Shown: positions 1-6,636 of the stretch, one piece after another | Layout of the letters: every line of letters begins with the position of its first letter | Position numbering within the stretch: position 1 is the stretch's first letter | NCBI GenBank assembly: GCA_949319575.1 | Contig: CASGHD010000070.1 | Span: 1-43,483, forward strand | Direction of reading: 5' to 3' | Source: an uncultured Anaerolineales bacterium | GTDB lineage: Bacteria > Chloroflexota > Anaerolineae > Anaerolineales > Villigracilaceae | DNA: 43,483 nt | Program-made: the position numbers and the translations under genes | The notes under the pieces: generated by a model | The model's input: only the letters and a program-made list of their open reading frames with translations | Database searches by the model: none | Told to the model about the DNA's origin: nothing

Positions 1-540
1 GATGAATACGGCTTCACAAAAGAAGACCGCTTGAGATGGGCGCCGTACGCGTTGAAGTATCTTGTCAACAACGCGGATATTTCCTACCTCGGCGATTTGA
101 AATTCGACGATGGAACTCCGCTGTACAACGAACGCGAGTTGAGTCACATGGAGGATGTGAAGCAGGTGACGCGCGGCGCGTTGACTGTCTGGTATGCGAC
201 TCTCGCCATCCTGCTCGCGCTGGGGATTTGGTCAAAGGTTGCCCACTGGGAGCAGGCGTACCGTCAAGGTTTGATGCGTGGCGGATGGTTGATGGTCGGG
301 CTGGCAGTCGCAATCGGTCTGACTGTCATCGTCGGCATTGTCATCAATCCCAATGTCTTTTGGGGATTCTTCACGGCATTTCATAAATTATTTTTTGAAG
401 GCGATTCGTGGTTGTTCCTGTATTCGGACACATTGATCCGCCTCTTCCCCATCCGCTTTTGGCAGGATGCTTTTTTGCTCGCGGCGGTGATTGCGTTGGG
501 CGGAGGCTTGACGTTGGGGACGGGGTTGAAGGGTGAATAA
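1..540 (+). CDS. DUF1461 (TIGR01906-type) integral membrane protein, C-terminal part
   Basis: The reading frame is open from base 1 (begins DEYGFTKEDRLRW), so the gene starts outside the window; the track's TTG at 31 is not needed. The visible part has a short soluble loop and then three hydrophobic segments, separated by a stretch carrying the motif FHKLFFEGDSW followed by LIRLFPIRFWQD. This FHxxxF...W...LFP.xFW pattern is what I recognise from the DUF1461/TIGR01906 family of bacterial membrane proteins, whose role is unknown. The gene ends before a long imperfect palindrome and is not obviously coupled to fabG. Family call is fairly confident; function is unknown. Confidence 0.7.
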   Translation, partial: DEYGFTKEDRLRWAPYALKYLVNNADISYLGDLKFDDGTPLYNERELSHMEDVKQVTRGALTVWYATLAILLALGIWSKVAHWEQAYRQGLMRGGWLMVGLAVAIGLTVIVGIVINPNVFWGFFTAFHKLFFEGDSWLFLYSDTLIRLFPIRFWQDAFLLAAVIALGGGLTLGTGLKGE

Positions 541-756
541 CGTACTGCGTGCTTCGTATTTCGTATTACGCGGGAGCGCTCAAAGGTTGTAGATAGCCCA
601 ACAGACTAACCACCGAGACACCGAGTCACGGAGTTTTTTTTAATTGCTTTTCTCCGTGTTTCCGTGACTCCGTGGTTAGGGTTTCCTGCCTGTGGCGAAA
701 CCCATCTCATACTTTTAGCGCACCCTATTACGCAGCGCGCAATACGCAGTATGAAC
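541..756. repeat. Long imperfect intergenic palindrome
   Basis: Nested inverted arms fill this gap. The inner pair is an ACCGAGTCACGGAG-type arm (about 610-633) facing CTCCGTGTTTCCGTGACTCC (about 652-673) across a T-rich loop. The outer pair is a CGTATTACGCGGGAGCGCTC-like arm near 560 facing a TTTTAGCGCACCCTATTACG-like arm near 713-732. No ORF of substance is inside. It may act as a transcription terminator after the upstream gene or be a relic of a mobile palindromic element; I see no poly-T run directly after the outer stem. Confidence 0.6.
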
Positions 757-763
757 TCCGGTG

Positions 764-769
764 TATAAT
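764..769 (+). promoter_or_regulatory. Candidate -10 box for fabG
   Basis: A perfect TATAAT lies 20 bases before the fabG ATG. No convincing -35 is present at 17 bp. Predicted start of transcription is near 776, so the leader would be about 14 nt and the Shine-Dalgarno sequence (AGGAG, 777-781) would sit at its very 5' end. Confidence 0.45.
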
Positions 770-789
770 TTCAGCGAGGAGACTCACCC

Positions 790-1548
790 ATGGCAGATTC
801 GTTATCGCTTGAAAATAAAGTTGCAGTTGTTACTGGCGGTTCGCGCGGAATTGGTCGCGCGGTGGCGCTGGAACTCGCGGCGCGCGGCGCGGCAGTGGTC
901 GTCAACTACAACAAATCCTCCGATGCGGCGGATGAAGTTGTGAAAGCCGTTCAATCCGCGGGAGGCAAAGCCGCCGCGTTTCAAGCGGACGTGTCTGATT
1001 TCAAGCAAGCCGAAGCGTTGATCAAATTTGCGATTGAGACATTCGGCGACCTGAGCATCCTCGTCAACAACGCAGGCATTACAAAAGACACCCTCATAAT
1101 GATGATGTCGGAATCGGATTGGGACTCGGTCATCACCACGAATCTCAAATCCACGTTCAACTGCTCAAAAGCCGCGGTCAAACATATGATGCGAAAACGC
1201 ACGGGACGGATCATCAACATGGCATCGGTGGCTGGGCAAATGGGGAATCCCGGTCAGGTGAATTATTCCGCTTCAAAAGGCGGGCAGATCGCGTTCACGA
1301 AATCATTGGCGCGCGAGGTGGCGGCGCGCAATATCACCGTCAACGCGATTGCGCCCGGGTTTGTGGATACTGAAATTCTGGATGCGATGTCGCCTGAAAT
1401 TCTCGAAGCCGCGCTGAAGTTAGTTCCACTGGCGCGCAAGGGCAAGCCCGAAGAGATCGCCTACGCGGTCGCCTTCCTCGCCTCCGACCAAGCCGCGTTC
1501 ATCACCGGTCAAGTATTGGGCGTGGATGGCGGCATGGCGATGATGTAA
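790..1548 (+). CDS. fabG: 3-oxoacyl-ACP reductase (SDR family)
   Basis: Classical short-chain dehydrogenase of 252 residues, the usual FabG length. It should reduce 3-oxoacyl-ACP with NADPH in cytosolic type II fatty-acid synthesis. Visible motifs in order: the Rossmann glycine motif TGGSRGIG near residue 15, NNAG near 93, a catalytic Ser in NMASVAG, then the YSASKGG Tyr-x3-Lys pair, IAPGFVDTE after it, and the C-terminal GQVLGVDGG typical of FabG. Start ATG 790 is supported by AGGAG eight bases upstream; the 761 ORF in another frame is a shadow. No other fab genes are adjacent, so a role in another NAD(P)H-dependent reduction such as hydroxyalkanoate metabolism cannot be excluded, but FabG is the best call. 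Confidence 0.9.
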   Translation: MADSLSLENKVAVVTGGSRGIGRAVALELAARGAAVVVNYNKSSDAADEVVKAVQSAGGKAAAFQADVSDFKQAEALIKFAIETFGDLSILVNNAGITKDTLIMMMSESDWDSVITTNLKSTFNCSKAAVKHMMRKRTGRIINMASVAGQMGNPGQVNYSASKGGQIAFTKSLAREVAARNITVNAIAPGFVDTEILDAMSPEILEAALKLVPLARKGKPEEIAYAVAFLASDQAAFITGQVLGVDGGMAMM

Positions 1549-1561
1549 AGAAGAACAGATG

Positions 1562-1620
1562 AGTAGAGAGTAGAGAGTAGAGACTGGGGACTGGAGTTTA
1601 GTCTCTAGTCCCCAGTCTCT
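1562..1620 (+). repeat. Short GAGTAGA tandem run followed by a perfect 14-bp hairpin
   Basis: Tandem GAGTAGA/GAGAGTA units run straight into arm AGAGACTGGGGACT (1579-1592), which pairs perfectly with AGTCCCCAGTCTCT (1607-1620). It lies between the fabG stop and the Asp23-family start at 1635. There is no downstream T-tract, so it is not a standard intrinsic terminator; it may attenuate read-through or be a mobile palindrome. Confidence 0.6.
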
Positions 1621-1634
1621 GACATGGAGCAACA

Positions 1635-1994
1635 ATGTCTGACTTGAATCCCCTTGATAAAACCACTATCGCTCCCGATGTGCTCGTTACCATCGTGAGA
1701 TTGTCGGCGTTGGGGGTGCCGGGCGTCAGCCGCATGGCAGGCGTCACTGGCGGAGTGAACCGCCTTTTCCGGCGGGGAGTCCACGATGGAGTGCGGATTG
1801 AAGTCGAGGACAATTTGGTTGTTATTGACCTGCATCTCATCCTCAAGAAGGAAGTGAATATCCGCGACGTGAGCCGCGACGTGCAGGAACAGGTGGCGCG
1901 GGCGGTGCAGGAAACGGTCGGCATGGACGTGGGGGCAGTGGATGTGCATGTTGAGAATATCGATTTCGAAGATGGAGAGGCTGGTCTGGCATGA
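1635..1994 (+). CDS. Asp23/Gls24 family envelope stress protein
   Basis: A 119-residue protein of the Asp23/Gls24 (DUF322) family. Diagnostic features are the N-terminal region IAPDVLVTIVRLSALGVPGV, a VRIEVEDNLVVIDLHLIL strand pair, and the C-terminal VQEQVARAVQETVGMDVGAVDVHVENI. Members in Firmicutes associate with the membrane through a partner (AmaP) and affect envelope homeostasis; no partner is seen here. The start has GGAG seven to eight bases upstream. Its TGA stop overlaps the ATG of nusB (ATGA), so the two genes are translationally coupled, an arrangement also seen in Firmicutes, where Asp23-family genes often precede nusB. Confidence 0.85.
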   Translation: MSDLNPLDKTTIAPDVLVTIVRLSALGVPGVSRMAGVTGGVNRLFRRGVHDGVRIEVEDNLVVIDLHLILKKEVNIRDVSRDVQEQVARAVQETVGMDVGAVDVHVENIDFEDGEAGLA

Positions 1995-2422
1995 AACTCC
2001 GCACCAGGGCGCGTTCGATCGCCCTGCAAGTACTTTACGAAGTGGATATTGCGAATCATCTTCCGGGTGACGTGTTGAAACTGCGGCTGGAAGAGTTGCC
2101 GCTCCCGGAACACCTTTCGGAATTCTCGCGGAAGATCATCTTCGGCGTGCTTCCGCTCACCTCCAACCTGGACCTGCTCATCTCAAAGTATGCGCCGGAG
2201 TGGCCCCTCGACCAGATCGCGGCAATCGACAGAAACATCCTGCGGATCGCGCTGTGGGAATTTGCGGTCTTTCATGAGACGCCGATCAAGGTAGCCATCA
2301 ACGAAGCGGTGGAATTGGCGAAACTGTATGGCTCCGATTCCGCGCCGCGCTTTGTAAACGGGGTGCTTGGCGCGCTGGCAGATCATCAGCACGAAATTAG
2401 ACAAATCCTTCAAAAGGCATAA
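1991..2422 (+). CDS. nusB: Transcription antitermination factor NusB
   Basis: 143 residues, the normal length for NusB, an all-helical RNA-binding protein that with NusE (S10) binds boxA RNA and supports antitermination of rRNA operons. Visible hallmarks are RTRARSIALQVLYEVD at the N terminus, then WPLDQIAAIDRNILRIALWE and the near-invariant INEAVELAKLYGSDSAPRFVNGVLG towards the C terminus. It overlaps the upstream Asp23-family gene by ATGA and ends immediately before the tatA/B start (TAA then ATG, no gap), so the four genes from 1635 to 3707 look like one transcription unit. Confidence 0.93.
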   Translation: MKLRTRARSIALQVLYEVDIANHLPGDVLKLRLEELPLPEHLSEFSRKIIFGVLPLTSNLDLLISKYAPEWPLDQIAAIDRNILRIALWEFAVFHETPIKVAINEAVELAKLYGSDSAPRFVNGVLGALADHQHEIRQILQKA

Positions 2423-2827
2423 ATGGAAATTTTAGGCGTTGGACCTTCGGAGTTCGTTTTTATCGTTCTCATTGCCATTATCGTTCTTGGGCCGAAGAAT
2501 ATGAAACAGGCGGGTCGCACCATTGGTCACCTGCTTAACCGCTACGTGACCTCCGACGCGGGGAAAGTGGTGGCGAACACGTTCAAAGAAATCACCAATC
2601 TTCCACAGCGGTTGATGCGCGAAGCCAACCTCGAAAATTTCGAAAAGGAAATGAACTTGCAGAAAATGATCGCCCCGTCTGCCGGTAAGCGGTCCTCGAC
2701 TTCCACGACTAAAGCGCCTCAGACCAAAAAACAGCAACCTCCGGATCCGCCGCAAGCCATTGATTCGATTTCACAAAACCCCGCTGAAACAACTGAGGAA
2801 CGGGCAGACGATACAAAAGATGAGTAA
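2423..2827 (+). CDS. Sec-independent translocase protein TatA/TatB
   Basis: 134 residues with the TatA/B layout: a short N-terminal segment (MEILGVGPSEFVF), one membrane helix (about residues 9-23), the LGPKNMKQAGRTIG hinge and amphipathic helix, and a long polar Ser/Thr/Pro/Gln-rich tail after residue 90. Glu at position 11 in the membrane helix and the long tail favour TatB over TatA, but single bifunctional TatA-type proteins exist and no second TatA gene is in the window. It would work with TatC in exporting folded twin-arginine proteins. Spacing to nusB is zero and the tatC start overlaps its last codons. Confidence 0.85.
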   Translation: MEILGVGPSEFVFIVLIAIIVLGPKNMKQAGRTIGHLLNRYVTSDAGKVVANTFKEITNLPQRLMREANLENFEKEMNLQKMIAPSAGKRSSTSTTKAPQTKKQQPPDPPQAIDSISQNPAETTEERADDTKDE

Positions 2828-3707
2828 TTTTTTTAAAAACGTATGGCGGACGCTGACCTTTCCGTTTGTTCTTCTGTACAGGATCATTCTGTTTCCCTTT
2901 CAAATTCCGTCGCGGGTGTGGAAATTTCTGAATACCGATCCGGATGAAACATCCGAAAAGACGCTGATCGACCATGTGGAGGACTTTCGCGCGCATTTGC
3001 TTTGGATTTTGATCGTCATCGCCCTGGCAGTGGGGGTGTCGTTTTATTTCACCATCCCGTTGATGGAGTATCTCGCAAAGCCGGTTGGAGGACTCGCCAA
3101 GTTGCAGGCGATCGAGGTAACCGAAGAGATCGGCGTATATATGAGGGTGGCGTTGACCAGCGGCTTGACCATATCCATTCCCTTCATTGCCTTTGGTTTT
3201 TGGCGATTCGCCGCGACGGGGTTGAAGGCTCGTGAGAAGAAATTCAGCCTGCTTGCCATTCCGGTTGCAACGCTTCTTTTTGTGGGTGGGGTGTGGATGA
3301 CCCATCGCCTGTTGATTCCCGCCGCCTTGCCGTTTTTGGGCGGTTTTACCGAGATCGCCCAGGTATGGACGGCAAAGGAATATTTCGGCTTCATCACCGG
3401 GCTGATGTTGTGGATCGGGCTTTTCTTCGAATCCCCGCTGGTGATTTTTGTCCTCACTTATATCGGCATCATCCAGCCGAAAACGCTGGCGCGGCAATGG
3501 AGACTTGCCGTTGTGATCATTGCCATCCTCGCCGCCGCGGTTACTCCGACCGTTGACCCGGCGAACATGGGCTTGGTGATGTTGCCGATGACCCTGATCT
3601 ATTTCTTCAGCATCCTCTTGAGCTACCTCGCCGCGGCTCTGCGCGGAAAAGGCGCGCAGGAGGCGGAAAACGCTGAGGAGCTCGGAGCAGGCAGACCCAT
3701 CGGATGA
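2820..3707 (+). CDS. tatC: Sec-independent protein translocase subunit TatC
   Basis: 295 residues if read from ATG 2820 (MSNFFKNVWRTL). The track start at 2760 lies deep inside tatA/B and would add 20 out-of-place residues; 2820 gives an 8-base overlap typical of coupled genes. The core has the TatC signature near residue 48 (HVEDFRAHL, matching HxxELR) and six hydrophobic helices, with EFFESPLV-like sequence (GLFFESPLVIFVL) and VTPTVDPANM before the last helices. There is an unusual ~40-residue hydrophobic/amphipathic extension before the signature (FPFVLLYRIILFPFQIP), longer than in E. coli TatC. It recognises the twin-arginine signal peptide and forms the translocon with TatA/B. Confidence 0.92.
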   Translation: MSNFFKNVWRTLTFPFVLLYRIILFPFQIPSRVWKFLNTDPDETSEKTLIDHVEDFRAHLLWILIVIALAVGVSFYFTIPLMEYLAKPVGGLAKLQAIEVTEEIGVYMRVALTSGLTISIPFIAFGFWRFAATGLKAREKKFSLLAIPVATLLFVGGVWMTHRLLIPAALPFLGGFTEIAQVWTAKEYFGFITGLMLWIGLFFESPLVIFVLTYIGIIQPKTLARQWRLAVVIIAILAAAVTPTVDPANMGLVMLPMTLIYFFSILLSYLAAALRGKGAQEAENAEELGAGRPIG

Positions 3708-3728
3708 AGCAATAGAAAGAGGAGAGAG

Positions 3729-6230
3729 ATGAACGGACGTATTCCCAGATCGTATCGAATGTTGATCGTCATCACAGTGTTGGCTTTGGTCAGCCAGGCA
3801 TGCGCGATATCGTTGATCAAATGGCCCTCGTTTCCAACGGCGGCGGTCAACACCCCGTTACCCTCTGGCTCAACCGTTACGCCCGCGCCGCGCGCCGATG
3901 TGACGTTTACCGTCCGCGTGCCCGACCCGCTCTTGCCGGGGGAAAAAGTTGTCATCCGCGTGTTGGATGAAGTGGCGGGGCTGGCATACAACCCGGTGGA
4001 TTATGAACTCAGCCCGATCGACAGCGTCACATATACAAGGACGTTGCAAATTCCCGATCAGGCGGTGATCCGTTATGTGTACGTTCGTTACCCATCCGGC
4101 GCGGCAGAAGATACGAATCTCGATCACCCCATCCGCTACCGGTTGTTTTATGCCAGCGGGAATACGCAGATCACCGACACCATCAGCAGTTGGACGGATA
4201 AGCCGGTCAACACGCTTTCAGGAAGTATTTTTGGCGCCGTGGTCAACGCCGACACAAACCAGCCCATCCCCGATATTCTTGTAACCGCCGGCGGCGAACA
4301 ATTCTTCACCGACTCGGCTGGGCGATTTCAACTCTCGGGCTTGCGCGCCGGCGCGCACAACCTTGTCGCCTACGCGTTGGATGGCTCGTATCAAGTGTTC
4401 CAACAAGGCGCGGCGGTCGCAGACAACCAGATCACCCAAGCCGCGCAGATCCGACTCAAACAACTGCCGCAAGTGAACGTGACGTTCGTCGTCGCCATTC
4501 CGCAGGGGACTCAAGGGACGCCTCGCATCGCGGGCAGTCTGCTTCAGTTTGGCAACACCTTCGCCAACCTGCGCGGCGGACTCAGTACCATCGCCGACCG
4601 AATGCCGTCCCTGCAACTCGCCGCCGACGGCAGATACACTGCCACGATCCGTCTCCCCGTTGGCGCGGATGTGCAATACAAATACACCATCGGCGATGGG
4701 TATTGGAATTCGGAATTTACCTCCGAAGGGAGATTTGTCACGCGGCGCATCCTCGTTGGCGCTCAGGATATGGTCGTTCAAGATGCCGTTCACTCGTGGC
4801 AAAACGGACCCCCGAACGCGCCCATCCTTTTCGACGTGACCGTGCCCGCCAATACCCCGCCGGGCGATATCATTTACATCCAGTTCTCTCACAACGGTTG
4901 GACGCCTCCCCTCCCCATGCAAAACGCCGGCGCCAACCATTGGACGTTCAAGTTATATGGCCCGCTCCGTGACAGCAATTCGTTCGCATACCGCTACTGC
5001 CGCAACGCGCAATGCGACTCGGCGGACGAATCGCAACAGGTGGGTCCCGCGGCGCATGGGCGCAACATCTCAGCCACCATCACGCCGCAGTTCATCACCG
5101 ACACCGTCAACGCATGGGCTTGGCCCCAGGTTGCCGGGAGCGCCACACTTGTGCAAACAAACATCCCGTCGCGTGGAGCCGGGTTTATGGCGGGCATCGA
5201 AGTTCAGGCGTATTACGATCCCAACGTCCCGCGCTTCAACGATCCCGCGCTTCAAAACATCAAAGGCATCGGCGCGAACTGGGTCGTCTACACTCCCACC
5301 TGGACGTACGAGAGCGTCAGCCCCATTGCCTTCACGCAACAGCCCGGCAAAGACGCGTTTTGGAAAGACACTCTCGACGCGGTTACGCAAGCGCGCGCGC
5401 AGAGTCTCAACGTTGCTATTTTTCCACAACCACGCTTCGACGCGAGCGTCAACGATTTTTGGAGCAAAGCCCCGCGCGATGGAAACTGGTGGAACGACTG
5501 GTTCGATCATTACCGAGTCTTTGCCATTCATTTCGCCGACCAGGCGACGCAATCCGGCGCGCAAGGCTTGATCATCGGCGGAGATTGGATTCTCCCGGCT
5601 CTTCCCAACGGGAAACTTGCCGACGGCTCCCCCAGCGGAGTCCCCGGTGACGCGGACGCGCGTTGGAAATCGATCATCGCGGAAGTCCGCCAGCATTTTC
5701 GCGGAAATCTGCTATTCGCCATCCCGTACAACACAACCGATTTCACGCCGCCGGTGACGGTCTTGCAGGATACGGATGCCGTGTACCTGTTGTGGTTCGC
5801 AAAAATAAGCGCGCTCGCCACCCCCAACAAAACGGATATGATCAACGAAGCCGGACGACTTCTCGACCAGAACATCGCGCCGTGGCAACAGCAGATCGCC
5901 AAGCCGTTCGTGATCGCGCTATCGTACCCGTCTGCGACAAATTCCGCCACGGGATGCATTCCCAGCACAAGCGGAACATGCCTTGATTGGACCGCTCTCA
6001 GCCGCCCCAACGCAGACCTTGCCACGGTGAACATCGACCTGCAACAACAGGTTGATATTTATGATGCGATCTTCAACGCGCTGAACGCGCGTTCCTGGGT
6101 GAGCGGGCTGGTCAGCCGGGGGTATTTTGTCCCCGTTGAGTTGCAGGATAAATCGGCGTCGGTGCATGGCAAACCCGCGCGCGACGTGCTGTGGTATTGG
6201 TTCCCGAGGTTGTTGGGGATTACGCAATAG
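3729..6230 (+). CDS. Exported multidomain carbohydrate-binding protein with glycosidase-like C-terminal domain
   Basis: 833 residues. An N-terminal hydrophobic segment ends at Cys25 (ALVSQAC), a plausible but non-ideal lipobox. Then three modules resemble starch-binding CBM20-type Ig folds (about residues 50-155, 245-355, 360-465; the third reads VTVPANTPPGDIIYI...NGW), with a carboxypeptidase-regulatory-like domain (about 160-240, GAVVNADTNQPIPDILVT) between the first two. The C-terminal half (about 480-800) looks like a TIM-barrel glycoside hydrolase: IKGIGANWVVYTPTW, then SLNVAIFPQPRFD, then GAQGLIIGGDW. It reminds me of GH113-like folds, but I cannot assign catalytic acids with certainty. 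The start has GAGGAGAG just upstream. Likely acts on polysaccharide outside the cell; it follows tatC by 21 bases but may have its own promoter. Confidence 0.65.
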   Translation: MNGRIPRSYRMLIVITVLALVSQACAISLIKWPSFPTAAVNTPLPSGSTVTPAPRADVTFTVRVPDPLLPGEKVVIRVLDEVAGLAYNPVDYELSPIDSVTYTRTLQIPDQAVIRYVYVRYPSGAAEDTNLDHPIRYRLFYASGNTQITDTISSWTDKPVNTLSGSIFGAVVNADTNQPIPDILVTAGGEQFFTDSAGRFQLSGLRAGAHNLVAYALDGSYQVFQQGAAVADNQITQAAQIRLKQLPQVNVTFVVAIPQGTQGTPRIAGSLLQFGNTFANLRGGLSTIADRMPSLQLAADGRYTATIRLPVGADVQYKYTIGDGYWNSEFTSEGRFVTRRILVGAQDMVVQDAVHSWQNGPPNAPILFDVTVPANTPPGDIIYIQFSHNGWTPPLPMQNAGANHWTFKLYGPLRDSNSFAYRYCRNAQCDSADESQQVGPAAHGRNISATITPQFITDTVNAWAWPQVAGSATLVQTNIPSRGAGFMAGIEVQAYYDPNVPRFNDPALQNIKGIGANWVVYTPTWTYESVSPIAFTQQPGKDAFWKDTLDAVTQARAQSLNVAIFPQPRFDASVNDFWSKAPRDGNWWNDWFDHYRVFAIHFADQATQSGAQGLIIGGDWILPALPNGKLADGSPSGVPGDADARWKSIIAEVRQHFRGNLLFAIPYNTTDFTPPVTVLQDTDAVYLLWFAKISALATPNKTDMINEAGRLLDQNIAPWQQQIAKPFVIALSYPSATNSATGCIPSTSGTCLDWTALSRPNADLATVNIDLQQQVDIYDAIFNALNARSWVSGLVSRGYFVPVELQDKSASVHGKPARDVLWYWFPRLLGITQ

Positions 6231-6250
6231 ACTCTATCGGAAATAAAGTC

Positions 6251-6323
6251 GGACGCTGATACGCGCTGACTCGCGCTGATTCAAAAAGAAAAAAATCTGC
6301 GTTTTCTGCGTTGATCAGCGTCC
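6251..6323. repeat. Intergenic palindrome with A-rich loop
   Basis: GGACGCTGAT (6251-6260) faces ATCAGCGTCC (6314-6323) perfectly, with further partial pairing of the CGCGCTGA-rich and CTGCGTT-rich arms and an A-rich loop between. It belongs to the set of diverged intergenic palindromes of the same build seen throughout the window. Together with the two features that follow it fills the 406-base gap 6231-6636, which otherwise holds nothing I recognise. Confidence 0.55.
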
Positions 6324-6400
6324 ATGATAGGCTTTTGACTTATTACCGAAAAAGCCTAATAAAAACAATAGGGCGAGTCTTAGACTTGTCCTATAAAATC

Positions 6401-6553
6401 GTAACTACTCAGCCTGGGAACATGTCGCTGCGGGGCGCTCTTGGTTTTGCCGAAGCAGTCCCCCAACGCCGGGAGATTGCTTCGTCGGGACCCCGAAAAA
6501 TATCGGTGCAGGCGAGCAAGAGCCTCCTCGCAACGACATGCCTGAGTAGTCAC
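6401..6553. mobile_element. MITE-like palindromic element, copy 1, with 8-bp target duplication
   Basis: 153 bases. Terminal inverted repeats start GTAACTACTCAG at the left and read GTGACTACTCAGG from the right end. The element is flanked by the perfect direct repeat ATAAAATC (6393-6400 and 6554-6561), as expected for an 8-bp target-site duplication. Inside are nested inverted arms: TGTCGCTGCGGGG against CCTCGCAACGACA, and GAAGCAGTCCCCC against GGGAGATTGCTTC. No transposase is encoded; the ORF at 6311-6592 is spurious. The GTAA terminus and 8-bp duplication match what is known of the IS66 family, so mobilisation in trans by such a transposase is a reasonable guess. Confidence 0.8.
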
Positions 6554-6563
6554 ATAAAATCAG

Positions 6564-6611
6564 GGCTTTCGCTCGCAGGCGGTCTGCCTTAGCGCAGTAA
6601 AAGCGAAAGCC
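6564..6611. repeat. Hairpin between MITE copy 1 and the acylase gene
   Basis: GGCTTTCGCT (6564-6573) pairs perfectly with AGCGAAAGCC (6602-6611), enclosing a smaller GCAGGC/GTCTGC stem. It ends 25 bases before the start codon of the penicillin-acylase-family gene and could therefore lie in its leader. Confidence 0.5.
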
Positions 6612-6636
6612 TTAAAAATAATACCTGGAGGCTTCA

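Noticed and set aside
1562-1590. CRISPR-like tandem repeats
   Set aside because: Only short GAGTAGA units without spacers; no CRISPR array or cas gene is present anywhere in the window.
2709-3497. 262-residue minus-strand ORF over tatC
   Set aside because: Antisense to a well-supported tatC, Gln/Arg/His-rich with no membrane or catalytic motif.
4218-4940. 240-residue minus-strand ORF
   Set aside because: Shadow of the 3729-6230 gene; low-complexity Arg/Gly/Asp content and no ribosome-binding site.
6311-6592. Small ORFs inside the MITE copies (also 26092-26328 and 31936-32199)
   Set aside because: They translate the palindrome itself; the reading frames are not conserved as coding between copies.
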